A stretch of DNA of 64,000 nt from Sphingomonas oligophenolica (GCF_006438955.1 NZ_RCZK01000010.1:25722-89721), one strand, 5' to 3'; shown: positions 1 through 10,110, counted from the first letter of the stretch. Notes: generated by a model not told the origin, from the sequence alone. Translations and numbers: made by a program.

Positions 1-630
1 GTCGTCCTCGGGGATCCCCGCCTCGACCTTGCCGACCAGATCGGCACCGACGTCGGCGGCCTTGGTGAAGATGCCGCCGCCGAGGCGCGCGAAGATGGAG
101 ATCAGCGACGCGCCGAACGCGAGCGCCACAAGGGTGTCGACGATGACGCGGCGATCGGCGCCGACCGCGAGGTCATAATGGCCGAGGGTGAGGAGCGCCC
201 AGAACATGCCGCTGATCGCGAGCAGGCCCAGGCCGGCGACGAGCATGCCGGTGACCGCGCCCGAGCGGAACGCCATCGTGAGCCCGCCCTGGAGCGAGGT
301 GCGCGCGGCCTCTGCAGTGCGGACGTTGGCCTTGACCGAGACGTTCATGCCGATGAAGCCGGTGATCCCCGACAGGATCGCGCCGATCGCAAAGCCGGCA
401 GCCGAGATCGGCCCGAGGAACAGCCCGACGATGATCGCGACGACGACGCCGACGATTGCGATGGTGCGATACTGGCGACCGAGATAGGCCTTGGCCCCCT
501 CCGCGATGGCGGCGGCGATGTCCTGCATCTTGGCGTCGCCCGCGGGAGCGCGGAGCACCTGCTGGCTGGTAATGATGCCATAGACGACGGCGATCAGGCC
601 GCAGACGATGGCGATGTAGACCGTGGTCAT
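1..630 (-). CDS. hppA: Membrane-bound proton-translocating pyrophosphatase, N-terminal part (runs off window)
   Basis: The first 210 residues of an H+-pumping inorganic pyrophosphatase, an inner-membrane enzyme that couples PPi hydrolysis to proton export. The frame is open to base 1, so the C-terminal part lies outside the window. The visible part has an N-terminal membrane helix, an [11 protein letters not shown] segment at about residues 43-53, further hydrophobic helices, and the highly conserved family motif [20 protein letters not shown] near the truncated end. The start at 630 is preceded by an AAGGA ribosome site. The K+-dependent or K+-independent subtype cannot be decided because the diagnostic residues are missing. 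Confidence 0.93.
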   Translation of the reverse strand, partial: MTTVYIAIVCGLIAVVYGIITSQQVLRAPAGDAKMQDIAAAIAEGAKAYLGRQYRTIAIVGVVVAIIVGLFLGPISAAGFAIGAILSGITGFIGMNVSVKANVRTAEAARTSLQGGLTMAFRSGAVTGMLVAGLGLLAISGMFWALLTLGHYDLAVGADRRVIVDTLVALAFGASLISIFARLGGGIFTKAADVGADLVGKVEAGIPEDD

Positions 631-732
631 GAACATCCTTCCCCTTATGTGGCGAAGCCGCCGGTTTTGCCCGGTCGTGCTCCTGTCGATGCGCGGGGGT
701 ATAAAGGGCGAGCCGGGGCTGGCAAGCGCGAC

Positions 733-1629
733 TTAGGGGGCGGCGGTCCCGTGGTCGAAGCCCAGGCGCGCGGGCAGGGGGGTCGGCGCGCCGTCATTCG
801 TCAGCGTCAACCCGGCGCCGTCGCTGAACCTGCCGATCATGGTCGCGCGCATCGTGGGGACGAAGGCGGGGGCGGCGGCGAACAGCAATTCGTAATCGTC
901 CCCCGCGGTCGCCGCCGCGATCGGGTCGCCCGACCAGGCGAGATAGTCCGCCGACAGCGGCACGCGCGCGAGGTCGATGGTGACCGCCACGCCGCTCGCC
1001 GCCGCCATCCGTTGCGCATCGATGAGCAACCCGTCCGACACGTCCATCATCGCATGCGCGGAGCGCGCGATCCGCCTGCCCTCGGCGAGCCGCGGGGTCG
1101 GCCGCCGATAGCGCGCGAGCAGGGTGGCGGGGCCAGCCTCTCCGCGCGCGATCGCGAGCCCCGCGCCGGCATCGCCGATCGTGCCCGTCACCCACAGCCG
1201 GTCGCCCGCCAGCGCGCCCGATCGCGGCGGCGCCGGGCTCAACTGGCCGAACGCGGTGACCGTCAGGACGCGCGGCGCGCCTGCGGGCAGCGACACCGTA
1301 TCGCCGCCGATCAGCGGGCAATCATGCGCGGCCAGGACATCGCCGAGTCCCTTCAGGAAGCCGCGGTCCCACGCCGCGTCCGACAGCGGGTAGTTGAGCA
1401 ACACGCCGATCGGGGTCGAACCCTTGGCGGCGAGATCGGACAGGTTGGTCGCGACCAGTTTCCACGCGACATCGGCGGCGGGATCGTCCGGCAGGAAGTG
1501 GATTCCCTCGACCAGCGTGTCGGTGGTCACGATCATCCCGCCGAGCAGCGCGACATCGTCGGCCAGCGCGCGCGCGGCGGGATGGAGCGGCAGGGTGCGC
1601 AGCGCGGCGATGAAATCGGCTTCGGTCAT
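733..1629 (-). CDS. thiL: Thiamine-monophosphate kinase
   Basis: 298 residues, the usual length for ThiL, the cytosolic enzyme that phosphorylates thiamine monophosphate to thiamine pyrophosphate with ATP. The AIR-synthase-type fold is recognisable: an N-terminal DDVALLGG segment, VEGIHFLPDD, then DLAAKGSTPIGVLL, IGGDTV, and a MMDVSDGLLIDAQRMA stretch at about residues 194-209. The start MTEADFIAALR is typical of the family. It reads toward hppA on the same strand with a gap of about 100 bases, so the two could be co-transcribed, but no functional link is known. Confidence 0.93.
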   Translation of the reverse strand: MTEADFIAALRTLPLHPAARALADDVALLGGMIVTTDTLVEGIHFLPDDPAADVAWKLVATNLSDLAAKGSTPIGVLLNYPLSDAAWDRGFLKGLGDVLAAHDCPLIGGDTVSLPAGAPRVLTVTAFGQLSPAPPRSGALAGDRLWVTGTIGDAGAGLAIARGEAGPATLLARYRRPTPRLAEGRRIARSAHAMMDVSDGLLIDAQRMAAASGVAVTIDLARVPLSADYLAWSGDPIAAATAGDDYELLFAAAPAFVPTMRATMIGRFSDGAGLTLTNDGAPTPLPARLGFDHGTAAP

Positions 1630-1767
1630 GGTGCGACGTGTAGCCGGACCGGGGCGCGCGTGTCTGCTGTTGTGAACCCGAAAGGGGCAATGGAGCGATC
1701 GACCCAGCGGCTGGAAAAGCGCGCCAGAATGCCCATATGACGGTAACTACTTGAAGGGATAAGCAAA

Positions 1768-2031
1768 ATGGCTGGCGGTTGGGCGCGTGACGGCGCGATT
1801 CAGGATCAGATCGACGATACGGTCACCGACGCCGTGCTGCTCGCGCGTTCGCGGATGCCGACCGGCGACAGCGAACCCTATTGCGCCACCTGTGGCGACG
1901 ACATTCCCGAGGCGCGGCGTCGCGCGTTGCCCGGTGTCCGCACGTGCGTTGCGTGCCAGACCGAGCGTGACCGCACCGCCAAGACCGCGGGGATCAACCG
2001 CCGCGGCAGCAAGGACAGCCAGCTGCGCTAA
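1768..2031 (+). CDS. DksA/TraR-type C4 zinc-finger protein
   Basis: An 87-residue protein with one four-cysteine zinc finger, CATCGDDIPEARRRALPG, followed by CVACQ (about residues 39-63), the signature of the DksA/TraR family. It is shorter than true DksA (about 150 residues) and lacks the long coiled coil, so it resembles the small stand-alone members (YbiI/TraR-like) that may contact the RNA polymerase secondary channel. That role is family inference. It is a single + strand gene; its stop overlaps the 3' end of the convergent hydrolase gene by 4 bp. A GAAGGGA ribosome site precedes the start. Confidence 0.85.
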   Translation: MAGGWARDGAIQDQIDDTVTDAVLLARSRMPTGDSEPYCATCGDDIPEARRRALPGVRTCVACQTERDRTAKTAGINRRGSKDSQLR

Positions 2032-3722
2032 AGCGCGACGTGGGTGGCGGTGCCCGCGACCATGTACCAGGTGACGAACAACGTACCGATCAGCGCCCCC
2101 GCCAGCACGCTGCCGGTCCTCTCCCGGGCGTGCGCGGCCAGCAGCGCCAGCCCCGCGAGCAGCGGCACGAACTGGATCGCGACGATCGCGTTCAGGGCCT
2201 CGAACGCGATCGGCAACCGCCCGGTCGCGAACAGGAACAGATATTGCGCGCCGGTCAACACCAGGAAGCCGCCTGCGAACGCTGCCATCGCGACCCAGCG
2301 CCGCGCATTCTTGGTTTGCACCGGCGCCAGCAGCGCATCGAGCCCGCGGCACGCGACGATCAGGAATGCCGCGAACGGCAACAGATAGACCAGCCAGGCG
2401 GGGACCAGCCGGATCGCCAGTGGTCGCAGCGCGACGACCCAGAAGCGGAAATCGAGCGGGATCAGCGCGGCCGCGGCGACGATCGCGTAGAGGATGCCGA
2501 CGACGATCACCGCCAGCAGCGTGGGCAGGAGCGGTCGTCCGAGCCCGTTGCTGGGTAGCGATCGGCGCAGCAGCCAGCCCAAGGCGACGCCGATCGCCGC
2601 GTTGAGCAGCGCCCAGATCGTGAGCCAGTCGGTGATCGCCTGCGGCAACAGCCGCGATGGCCCGAGCGGGGGCGGCAGACCGAGCGGCGCCAGATAATAG
2701 GTGATCGCGGGGACGAAGGCGGTGGCGAGCAACAGCGTCCACCACGCCCGCCCGCGTGGTGCGATCGACCCGGTCGACGCGGCGCGCAACGCCGCGAACG
2801 CGGGGAGCGCCAACACCAGATCGAACAGCGCGAACGCCAGGATCGCGAGCCCGATCAGCGCGAGCCCGGTGCCGATTTCCTTGCCCCACCAGATTTGGTC
2901 GAGCGGCGCCAGTTCCGAGCGCGGCGCCCCGAGCGTGCGGTCGAACCACGCGACCGCATCGCCCACCGCCGCGCGCGACAGGTGATCGCCGGGATGGGTC
3001 GCGATGGGCTGGTGCAACAGCCGGGCGGTGCCCGCGGCGATGCTGCCATAGACGCGATCCGGCACCACGGTGTCGTTGGTCCCGAACAGCGCCTTCAGCT
3101 TCGCGCTCGTGCCCACGTCGACCGCGCGTGGCATGCTCCACATCAGCGGTGCGAATTCGTCGTAGCGGCTGTAGACCACCGCCAGGTTGCGCGGCCAATC
3201 GGGCGTCCCCTCGCGCGCGAACGGTGCGCCGGTCGACGATCCCTCGAGCACCATCGACCGATAACCTTCGGGCAGGGCGGCGGCGGCGGCGAGCACCGTC
3301 CACCCGCCCATGCTGTGCCCCTCCAGCCCGATCCGGGTCGGATCGACGAACCGCAAGCCCCGCAAATAGGCCAGGCCTTCGGGGCCGCCGAAGCCGTCGC
3401 GGGTCGCCGCCCCACCGCTGCCGCCATGGCCGCGCTGGTCGAGCGCCAACACCACATAGCCGCGCCGCGCAAATTCGATCGCAAACGGCGATTGGGTTTC
3501 ACGGGTGTTTATATAGCCATGGACCGCGAGGATGCCCGGCGCGGGGGTTTGCGGGGTCGCGGTCGCGGGGCGGTAGAGCAGGCCGGCCATGATCGTGCCA
3601 TCGGACGCGCGAAACCTGGTCTCGCTGACCGATACCTGCCCGCGGGTCTGGGTCCAGGCCGCCAGCCCAAGCCCCGCCAGCATGAGCGTGATCGCCAGCG
3701 CAAAGCGGCCAGCGGCGCTCAT
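2028..3722 (-). CDS. Alpha/beta hydrolase fused to a multi-pass membrane domain
   Basis: About 564 residues. After a signal-like N-terminal helix, residues ~40-300 form an alpha/beta hydrolase of the dipeptidyl-peptidase/acetyl-xylan-esterase kind, with HGYINTRE (oxyanion region), GHSMGGW (nucleophile elbow with Ser), an Asp-bearing strand and THPGDHLSRAAV (probable catalytic His). The remaining ~260 residues hold many hydrophobic helices. The start at 3722 is preferred because its ATG overlaps the upstream stop (ATGA) and follows a CGGAGG ribosome site; an in-frame ATG 15 bases upstream is less likely. Substrate unknown. Confidence 0.8.
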   Translation of the reverse strand: MSAAGRFALAITLMLAGLGLAAWTQTRGQVSVSETRFRASDGTIMAGLLYRPATATPQTPAPGILAVHGYINTRETQSPFAIEFARRGYVVLALDQRGHGGSGGAATRDGFGGPEGLAYLRGLRFVDPTRIGLEGHSMGGWTVLAAAAALPEGYRSMVLEGSSTGAPFAREGTPDWPRNLAVVYSRYDEFAPLMWSMPRAVDVGTSAKLKALFGTNDTVVPDRVYGSIAAGTARLLHQPIATHPGDHLSRAAVGDAVAWFDRTLGAPRSELAPLDQIWWGKEIGTGLALIGLAILAFALFDLVLALPAFAALRAASTGSIAPRGRAWWTLLLATAFVPAITYYLAPLGLPPPLGPSRLLPQAITDWLTIWALLNAAIGVALGWLLRRSLPSNGLGRPLLPTLLAVIVVGILYAIVAAAALIPLDFRFWVVALRPLAIRLVPAWLVYLLPFAAFLIVACRGLDALLAPVQTKNARRWVAMAAFAGGFLVLTGAQYLFLFATGRLPIAFEALNAIVAIQFVPLLAGLALLAAHARERTGSVLAGALIGTLFVTWYMVAGTATHVAL

Positions 3723-4075
3723 GCCTCCGCCAGCCACGCTTGTGCGCTCGCCATGTCGCCGAACACCCGGACCCGGTCGATCGCCAGGCTGCGCCGTGCC
3801 TGCATCCCCGCGAGCGCGCTGGTCATCACGATCGCAGTGCGCCGCGCCGATCCTTGTTCCGCCAATTGTCGAAACCGGTCGGCGACGTCGGCGGTCTGCA
3901 CCGCGAATTCGCGCGCATCGCTCAACACATCGAAACTGTCGTGCCGTGTCATCGCGGCGGCGCTTTCGGCGCGAACTTCATCGGCGAAGCGCGCGGTCGT
4001 CGCGGCGTCCCAGAAGCCGGTCAGCCGCAGCCGCATCACCCTCTTCGCCTCATCGAAGACGATTTCGAACATCAA
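3719..4075 (-). CDS. STAS/SpoIIAA-like domain protein
   Basis: A 118-residue soluble protein with the alternating strand/helix pattern of SpoIIAA-like (DUF3478-type) proteins: MMFEIVFDEAKRVMRLRLTG, a helix, DSFDVLSDAREFAVQ, another helix, RRTAIVMTSALAGMQARR, and a final VRVFGDMASAQAWL segment, which is very characteristic of this family. The family is thought to bind lipids or partner proteins; no activity can be assigned. It is translationally coupled to the downstream hydrolase gene by a 4-bp ATGA overlap, so the two probably form one transcription unit. Confidence 0.75.
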   Translation of the reverse strand: MMFEIVFDEAKRVMRLRLTGFWDAATTARFADEVRAESAAAMTRHDSFDVLSDAREFAVQTADVADRFRQLAEQGSARRTAIVMTSALAGMQARRSLAIDRVRVFGDMASAQAWLAEA

Positions 4076-4199
4076 CTCCCCCGGTGCTCACGCCGCGATC
4101 ATCGTGTCGCGTATGACCGCAGCGTTCGCGGTTTTTACCGCCGATGTCCACGGGTTTTGCGGTTCGGCCCCGCCGCCGCGGTGGGGCGGGACGCCGCGA

Positions 4200-4877
4200 T
4201 CACTCCGCAAATCCGACGAATACTGCGGCCTCGTCGACCGATTTGCGGTCCGATACCACCGCGTTGGCCGGGAAGCTCTCGTCGGGCCAGCCGAGCGCGA
4301 TGCTCTTCATGATGACCTGGTCGTCCGCGATCCCCGCGTGTTCGCGCACCACCGGCGACTGCATGATCCCCTGGCTGTTGATCACCGTCCCCAGCCCGCG
4401 CGACCAGGCGGCGGTGACCAGCGCGGTCGCCACCGCGCCGCAGTCGAACGGGGTGTCGTCGCTGCCATCGAGCACGCGATCATAGGTCACGATGACGCAC
4501 ACCGGCGCGTCGAACTGGCGAAAGCCGCGCAGCACCCAATCCTGGCGCTGGTCCTTGTCGTCGCGCGCGATCCCCATCGCGGAGAACAATTGCTTGGCGA
4601 CCCCGATCTGGCGATCGCGATGATGCCCCGCAAACGCCTGGCCGGTGCGGAATTCGCGCGATTGCGGCACTCCAGCCACCATCCGGTCGGTGTTGCCCGC
4701 GCGGATCCGGTCCAGTGGCTCGCCGGTGATGACGTAGAAATTCCACGGCTGAGTGTTCATCGACGAGGGCGCGCGCATCGCCAGCGCGAGGATTTCCTCG
4801 ATCAGCGCGCGCGGCACCGGATCGGGCTTGTAGCCGCGGATGCTCCGTCGGCCGAGGACAACGTCGTCGAATTGCAT
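4200..4877 (-). CDS. Nitroreductase family oxidoreductase
   Basis: 225 residues, the normal size for FMN-dependent NAD(P)H nitroreductases. It begins with the hallmark RRSIRGYKPDPVPRALIEEI and continues with MRAPSSMNTQPWNFYVITG (FMN-binding and dimer-interface region). The C-terminal half includes ALVTAAWSRGLGTVINSQG and the IALGWPDESFPAN motif. The natural substrate is unknown; family members reduce nitroaromatics, quinones or flavins. It starts 28 bases after the stop of the upstream M61 peptidase gene and may be in the same transcript. Confidence 0.9.
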   Translation of the reverse strand: MQFDDVVLGRRSIRGYKPDPVPRALIEEILALAMRAPSSMNTQPWNFYVITGEPLDRIRAGNTDRMVAGVPQSREFRTGQAFAGHHRDRQIGVAKQLFSAMGIARDDKDQRQDWVLRGFRQFDAPVCVIVTYDRVLDGSDDTPFDCGAVATALVTAAWSRGLGTVINSQGIMQSPVVREHAGIADDQVIMKSIALGWPDESFPANAVVSDRKSVDEAAVFVGFAE

Positions 4878-4905
4878 GGGATATCCTTGGGTACAGTGCG
4901 ATCGC

Positions 4906-6774
4906 TCAGTCGGCGGTACCGAGCCAGGCGGCGCGGAAGCGGTGCTGTGCAGGGGTGAGGGGGGTGCCGAGCGTCTCGGTGCGGACGATCTCGAGCCGCG
5001 GGTCCGAAAGCGGGGTCAGCATCACGCGGTGATCGCCGGTGCGATCGCGATAGGCCAGCGGTACGGGCTTGCCGACGCTCGCGGTCGCGAGCGCTGCGGT
5101 CCATTCCTCGGGCGTCGCGAGCGGCTGACCACCCAGGCTGACCAGCGTGTCGCCGCGATCGACCCCGGCGCGGTACAACGGCGTGTCGGGTGCGGGAATC
5201 TCGTCGAGCGTCAGCGCGCCATCGACCGTTTTGACGCGGGTCGCGCCAAGCCATGGCTGAGCGGGCGCCGCGTGCCGCAGCGTCAATCCGGCGGGCGCGA
5301 GCAACGGTGCGAAATCGGGTAGCGCACTGCCGCGGACATGCGCCGCGAAGAATTCGTGCGCGAACGCGGGGTCCTTGGTCAGTTCGGCGAGCCCCGCCTC
5401 CAAATCCTCGGGCGTATAGGGTTTGGCGGGTGCGTAATCGACCTGCTCGACGCCATTGCGCGCCCACATGTGCCGCATATACGCATCGAGCGAGAGCCCC
5501 GGATAGCGTTCGCGCAGCGACAGATCGAGCGCCAGCGCGACGACCGCCCCATAGGGGTAATAGGACACGAAGATCGTGCCATTGACCGGATCGATCGATT
5601 GCGCGGCATCGACGAACGGCGCGCGCAGGCTCATCTCCTGCGGTGAGCCATAGCGGCGCGCGGGTGCATTGACGACGCCGCTGAGCGTCCCGCCGAGCCC
5701 CTTGAGATACGCGTCGAGCGACTTTTCGCCCGCGCGATGGATCAGCAGCGGCCCGTAATATTGCGTGAACCCTTCGGCGAACCAAAGCGACGGGGTCGGG
5801 TTGGCGCGGGTGAAGTCGAACGGTTCGAGCCCGCGCGGGCGCAACCGTTCGACGTTCCAGCCATGGACGAATTCGTGGCTCAGAGTGTCGATCTGCGCGA
5901 AATCGGCATCCTTGAGCGATCGCGGCTGGCTGATCATCGTCGAATTGCGATGCTCCATCCCGTCGCCGCTGATCTGCGGCATGTAATCGGCGATGAAGGT
6001 ATAGGTGCCGAAATCATAGACGGGCGGGCCGCCGAACAGCGCAAAATGCTGCGCGATCACGCGCTTGGCTTCGGCGGCGAACCGGTCGACATCCGCGGGG
6101 GTGTCCTGGCTGTGGACCGCGAGGCGGATCGTATACGTCCTGCCGTTCGCTGCGAGCGGCCACGTCCGCAGCTGGAAGTCCGACAGTTCGGTCGGGCTGT
6201 CCATCAGATATTGCAGGTTGGGTGCCCAGAAGGTGTCGGCGCTGCCCGTGCTCGGCGGCAATTGGGTCGCGATCTTCCAGCTCTTGTCGAGCGGGTGGAA
6301 GGTGACGCGGATCGCGCGATCGTCATAGCCGCGCGCCCACATCATCGTCGCGGGCATGTTGAGATGCGCGTGGGTCGGATCGATCTGCGCATAGGTGCCG
6401 TCGCCATGATCGCCATAGAGCGTGTAGCGCAGCGTCACGGTGCCGCGATGCGCGGGGACGGTCCAGCTATACGGATCGGCGCGCCGGACCGCGAGCGGCT
6501 GGCCGGCGGCGTCGGTCGCGGTGACCGAATAGACGTTCTTGGCGAATTCGTGGAGCGCGTACCGCCCCGGCGACGACCGCGCCATCCGGAACTCGACCGG
6601 CCCCGGCTTCAGGTCGCGATACGTCACCGCGATCTGCGCCTCGTGATGCACCGCGTTGTCGAAGCGCACGTCGTAGCTGACGTCGGCATCGCGCCCGGGA
6701 TCGCGCGCCTGCGCCTCCGCTATGCCGGTGCCCGCAAACGCCATCACCGCGCCCGCCACGATCCGTTGCATCAT
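4906..6774 (-). CDS. M61-family metallopeptidase with C-terminal PDZ domain
   Basis: About 622 residues from the chosen start at 6774, which gives a clean signal peptide (MMQRIVAGAVMAFAGTGIAEAQA) and has a purine-rich ribosome site; an upstream in-frame extension of 68 codons looks non-coding. The N-terminal beta domain is followed by the zinc-binding motif HEFVHGWNVERLRPRG, typical of M61 glycyl aminopeptidases. The end contains a PDZ-like domain (PWLGATRVKTVDG ... GVDRGDTLVSLGGQPL). Predicted to be periplasmic. The true peptide substrates are unknown. Confidence 0.9.
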   Translation of the reverse strand: MMQRIVAGAVMAFAGTGIAEAQARDPGRDADVSYDVRFDNAVHHEAQIAVTYRDLKPGPVEFRMARSSPGRYALHEFAKNVYSVTATDAAGQPLAVRRADPYSWTVPAHRGTVTLRYTLYGDHGDGTYAQIDPTHAHLNMPATMMWARGYDDRAIRVTFHPLDKSWKIATQLPPSTGSADTFWAPNLQYLMDSPTELSDFQLRTWPLAANGRTYTIRLAVHSQDTPADVDRFAAEAKRVIAQHFALFGGPPVYDFGTYTFIADYMPQISGDGMEHRNSTMISQPRSLKDADFAQIDTLSHEFVHGWNVERLRPRGLEPFDFTRANPTPSLWFAEGFTQYYGPLLIHRAGEKSLDAYLKGLGGTLSGVVNAPARRYGSPQEMSLRAPFVDAAQSIDPVNGTIFVSYYPYGAVVALALDLSLRERYPGLSLDAYMRHMWARNGVEQVDYAPAKPYTPEDLEAGLAELTKDPAFAHEFFAAHVRGSALPDFAPLLAPAGLTLRHAAPAQPWLGATRVKTVDGALTLDEIPAPDTPLYRAGVDRGDTLVSLGGQPLATPEEWTAALATASVGKPVPLAYRDRTGDHRVMLTPLSDPRLEIVRTETLGTPLTPAQHRFRAAWLGTAD

Positions 6775-6890
6775 CCGCCATCCCCCTTCAAGAACCCGCG
6801 AACCGATGGCTGGCATTACCATCGGCGCGCGTCCTCCCCTCGCAAGGGAGAATTGCCAGCGCGAGCCGACGTCACGCAATGCTATCCCCG

Positions 6891-7172
6891 CTAGCGGAAA
6901 TTGTCCGCGTAGGCCTGCAGCTTCAGCGTCTTGCTCGGCGTGGGGACGAGCGAATAGCCCCAGCCCTGCCGCTCGCAATAGGCGATCGCGGCCTCCTGCG
7001 TCGGAAAGCCCAGCCGGACCTGGTCGCGGGTATCCCCACTGCCCGCCCAGCCGGTGAGCGGGTCGGGCTGTTTGGCCTCGGTCGGTTCGAATTCGAGCTG
7101 CCAGCGATCGGTACGATAGCGACCGGACTGCATCGCGTTCTTGGGGCGCTGAAAGATTCGGGCGGTGGGCAT
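6891..7172 (-). CDS. Electron transport complex I accessory subunit (NDUFS4-like)
   Basis: 93 residues matching the conserved ETC complex I region of the mitochondrial NDUFS4 (18 kDa) family: MPTARIFQRPKNAMQSGR, then WQLEFEP, DPLTGWAGSGDTRDQVRL, FPTQEAAIAYCERQGWGY and a C-terminal NFR. In alphaproteobacteria this small peripheral protein binds the NADH dehydrogenase hydrophilic arm. It is encoded away from the nuo operon, as usual. A perfect AGGAGG ribosome site supports the start. The hrpB gene lies upstream on the same strand with a gap of 9 bases, so the two are probably co-transcribed. Confidence 0.9.
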   Translation of the reverse strand: MPTARIFQRPKNAMQSGRYRTDRWQLEFEPTEAKQPDPLTGWAGSGDTRDQVRLGFPTQEAAIAYCERQGWGYSLVPTPSKTLKLQAYADNFR

Positions 7173-7181
7173 GGTACCCTC

Positions 7182-9701
7182 CTATCGCTTCGCAGGCGCG
7201 GGCGCATCAGCATTTTTCATCGCGCGCGCATCGGCGTTCTTGGTGCGCAGCGTCGCCGACGCCGCGGCGGGATCGTCGGGCCAGGGATGGCGCGGATAGC
7301 GTCCGCGCATGTCCTTGGCGACCGCACGCCAGCTTCCCGCCCAGAACCCGGGCAGATCGCGCGTCGTCTGGATCGGGCGGCCCGCCGGGCTGGTGAGACT
7401 CAATACCAGCGGGGTGCGCGCATCGCCGATCGTCGGATGCTCGGCGAGCCCGAACAGCGCCTGCGGCCGGAGTTCGACCGTCGGACCAGCCTCCGCCGCA
7501 TAGTCGATCCGGTGCGTGCTGCCCGCGGGACTGGTGAAGTCGGCGGGCACGAGGCGATCGATCGTGCGGAGCGAATCCCAACCGAGCAGCGTGCGCAGCG
7601 CGTCGTTCAGCGCGGGCGGCGGAATCGCATCGAGCCGACGCTTGCCCGCCGCCAGCGCCGGGAGCCATTCGTCGAGCCGCGCGACCAGTGTGGCGTCATC
7701 GAGCGCGACCCCTGCATAGGCGGCGCGATGGCGCAGAACGGTCGCCGCATCGTTCCACGGCAACAGCGCGACGCCGTGCGCGCGGACCCCCTCGACCAGC
7801 GCCGCCGCGATTGCCGCCGGATCGGCGTGGCTGTCGGGGCCGCTCGACAGGCGGAGCGCACCCAACCGCCGTTCGCGCAGCGCGACGACCCCGCCGCTCG
7901 CCGGGTCGAAATCGGCGGTGCGGCGGGTTTCAATCCGGTCGGCGAAGAGCATTTCGATCGTGGCAAGGCCGATCGCCGCACCCGACAGGATCCGCGCGCC
8001 CGACGCCGCACCCTGGGTATCCGCCACCGCGAGCCATTCGTGCCGGGTTAGCGACGCGGTCGGATCGAGCCGGAAACCGCGGCCCCCGACCGACGCCCAG
8101 TGCTCGCCCGACGCATCGCGACGCCGCGCGATCCGATCGGGGAAGGCGAGCGCGATGCACGTGGCGATGGCGACCGCAGGATCATCACCACCCGCTCCGT
8201 TCGTTTCGAGCGGGGGTTGGGGCCGAGCCGTCAGCTTCTCCCACCGCGTCGCCAACAAGCGCGCCGCGTCCGCCTTCCGGCCGCGATCACCGCGCCATCG
8301 CCGCCAGCGCGCCTCCAGATCGGGATCGTCGCCGCCCAGCCCGCGCTCGCTGAGCAGCACCGCGACCTCCGCCGCGACGCGCGCCAGCCCCAGCGGCCCG
8401 GCGCAGCGCAGCATGTGTGCGAGCCGCGGTGGCATCGGCATCCCTGCAATCGCCTTTCCATGCGCGGTCGGCCGCCCGTCGGCATCGAGCGCGCCCAGCG
8501 TCGTCAGTCGCGCGCGCGACTCGACCGCCGCGGCTTCGGGCGGGGGATCGAGCCAGCGCAGCGCGCGCGGATCGGCCACCCCCCAGAGCGCGGTGGCGAG
8601 GACGAGGCTCGACAGGTCGGCCTCGAGGATTTCGGGCGGGTCGAACCGCGGCAGCCCCGCGGTCGCGGCCTCTTCCCACAGCCGATAGGCGATCCCCGGC
8701 CCGAGCCGCGCGGCGCGGCCCGCGCGCTGGGTGACCGCGGCCTGGCTGGCGCGTTCGGTGACGAGCCGGGTCATCCCCGCCGCGCGATCGTAGCGCGGGC
8801 GCCGCGCCAGCCCCGAATCGACGACGATCGACACCCCCGCCAGCGTCAGGCTGGTTTCGGCGATGCTGGTCGCGAGCACCAGCTTCCGCCGCCCGTCCGG
8901 CTCGGGCAAAATCGCGGCGCGCTGGTCACGCGGATCGAGGCTGCCGTGCAGCTGGTGGAGCGCGATCGTGTCGGGCAAATCGTCGAGCCGTTCGGCAACC
9001 CGCTCGATTTCCGCGACGCCGGGCAGGAAGGCCAGAATCCCCCCATCGCCGTCGCGCAGCGCGGTACGGATCGCGCTCGCCATTGCAACCTCGATCCGCA
9101 CCTCTGCGCGGCGCCCGAGATAGCGGAGATCGAGCGGATAGCGCCGTCCGTCGCTCTCGATCACCGGTGCCGAACCCATGATCCCCGAAAACCGCGCGCC
9201 GTCGAGCGTCGCCGACATCGCGACCAGCCGCAGGTCGGGTCGGAACGCCGCCTGCGCATCGAGCGCGAAGGCGAGCCCGGTATCGCCGTCGAGGCTGCGT
9301 TCGTGGACCTCGTCGAACAACACCGCGGAGACGCCCGCGAGTTCGGGGTCGGACTGGATCCGCGCGACGAAGATGCCCTCGGTCACGACGGTGACGCGCG
9401 TCGCCGCCGACCGTTTCGAATCCATCCGCGTCGCATAGCCGAACGTCTTGCCGACCGGTTCGCTCGCCAGCGCGGCCATCCGCTCCGCCGCCGCACGCGC
9501 CGCCAACCGGCGCGGCGACAGCAGCAGTATCTCGCCGGTGCACCACGGCTCGGCCAGCAACGCGGGCGCGACCGCGGTGGTCTTGCCCGCCCCCGGCGGC
9601 GCGACGAGCACCGCGTTGGCCGCATCGCGCAACGCCGCGACGAGATCGGGCAGCACCGCGTCGATCGGCAGCGTCGTCACGGAGTTGTCGGCGGGCGGCA
9701 T
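7182..9701 (-). CDS. hrpB: ATP-dependent helicase HrpB (DEAH/RHA family)
   Basis: 839 residues from the start at 9701, close to the ~820 typical of HrpB. It shows helicase motif [10 protein letters not shown] near residue 35, motif II DEVH within [16 protein letters not shown], motif [12 protein letters not shown], motif [10 protein letters not shown] and motif [14 protein letters not shown], then the HA2 and HrpB C-terminal domains. HrpB acts on RNA in vitro-characterised relatives, but its cellular role is unclear. A 30-codon upstream in-frame extension has no ribosome site and is left out. Confidence 0.93.
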   Translation of the reverse strand: MPPADNSVTTLPIDAVLPDLVAALRDAANAVLVAPPGAGKTTAVAPALLAEPWCTGEILLLSPRRLAARAAAERMAALASEPVGKTFGYATRMDSKRSAATRVTVVTEGIFVARIQSDPELAGVSAVLFDEVHERSLDGDTGLAFALDAQAAFRPDLRLVAMSATLDGARFSGIMGSAPVIESDGRRYPLDLRYLGRRAEVRIEVAMASAIRTALRDGDGGILAFLPGVAEIERVAERLDDLPDTIALHQLHGSLDPRDQRAAILPEPDGRRKLVLATSIAETSLTLAGVSIVVDSGLARRPRYDRAAGMTRLVTERASQAAVTQRAGRAARLGPGIAYRLWEEAATAGLPRFDPPEILEADLSSLVLATALWGVADPRALRWLDPPPEAAAVESRARLTTLGALDADGRPTAHGKAIAGMPMPPRLAHMLRCAGPLGLARVAAEVAVLLSERGLGGDDPDLEARWRRWRGDRGRKADAARLLATRWEKLTARPQPPLETNGAGGDDPAVAIATCIALAFPDRIARRRDASGEHWASVGGRGFRLDPTASLTRHEWLAVADTQGAASGARILSGAAIGLATIEMLFADRIETRRTADFDPASGGVVALRERRLGALRLSSGPDSHADPAAIAAALVEGVRAHGVALLPWNDAATVLRHRAAYAGVALDDATLVARLDEWLPALAAGKRRLDAIPPPALNDALRTLLGWDSLRTIDRLVPADFTSPAGSTHRIDYAAEAGPTVELRPQALFGLAEHPTIGDARTPLVLSLTSPAGRPIQTTRDLPGFWAGSWRAVAKDMRGRYPRHPWPDDPAAASATLRTKNADARAMKNADAPAPAKR

Positions 9702-9864
9702 GCGGTCGCCATGCCATGATCCTCCGCTACGGAACAGGCAGCCGCGCAACCGGGTTGGCGGCGATACGGCGGCAGCCCGTGGCGAAACCACGGTCGCTTT
9801 CCTTTGCGCGCGTTGTCGGCTAAGGGGCGGCGCAAGATTTCCCCTATATTGTCAGAGGTTTTGT

Positions 9865-10110
9865 TTGGCCAAGGAAGAACTACTCGAAATGCGCGGCCAG
9901 GTGGTGGAATTGCTCCCCAACGCCATGTTCCGCGTCCGGCTCGAGAACGACCATGAGGTCCTCGGTCACACCGCGGGCAAGATGCGCAAGAATCGCATCC
10001 GCGTCCTCGTCGGTGACGAAGTGCTCGTCGAGATGACGCCCTATGACCTGACCAAGGGGCGAATTACCTATCGCTTCATGCCGGGACGCGGCGGCCCCGG
10101 CCCGCAGTAA
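9865..10110 (+). CDS. infA: Translation initiation factor IF-1
   Basis: 81 residues starting from a TTG at 9865 (read as Met): [20 protein letters not shown], then [16 protein letters not shown] and [15 protein letters not shown], the single OB-fold of IF-1 that occupies the ribosomal A site during initiation. No ATG in frame gives the conserved N-terminus, and an AGAGG site sits 6 bases upstream of the TTG, so TTG is the likely start. The C-terminus GRGGPGPQ is slightly longer than the 72-residue norm. It is followed by maf on the same strand. Confidence 0.93.
   Translation: MAKEELLEMRGQVVELLPNAMFRVRLENDHEVLGHTAGKMRKNRIRVLVGDEVLVEMTPYDLTKGRITYRFMPGRGGPGPQ

Noticed and set aside
178..1740. 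Long open frame (520 codons) opposite thiL and hppA
   Set aside because: Arg, Gly and Asp-rich shadow of real minus-strand genes; GC-rich DNA leaves such frames open. Similar shadows at 2895-4958, 8100-9719 and 32101-33522 were left out for the same reason.
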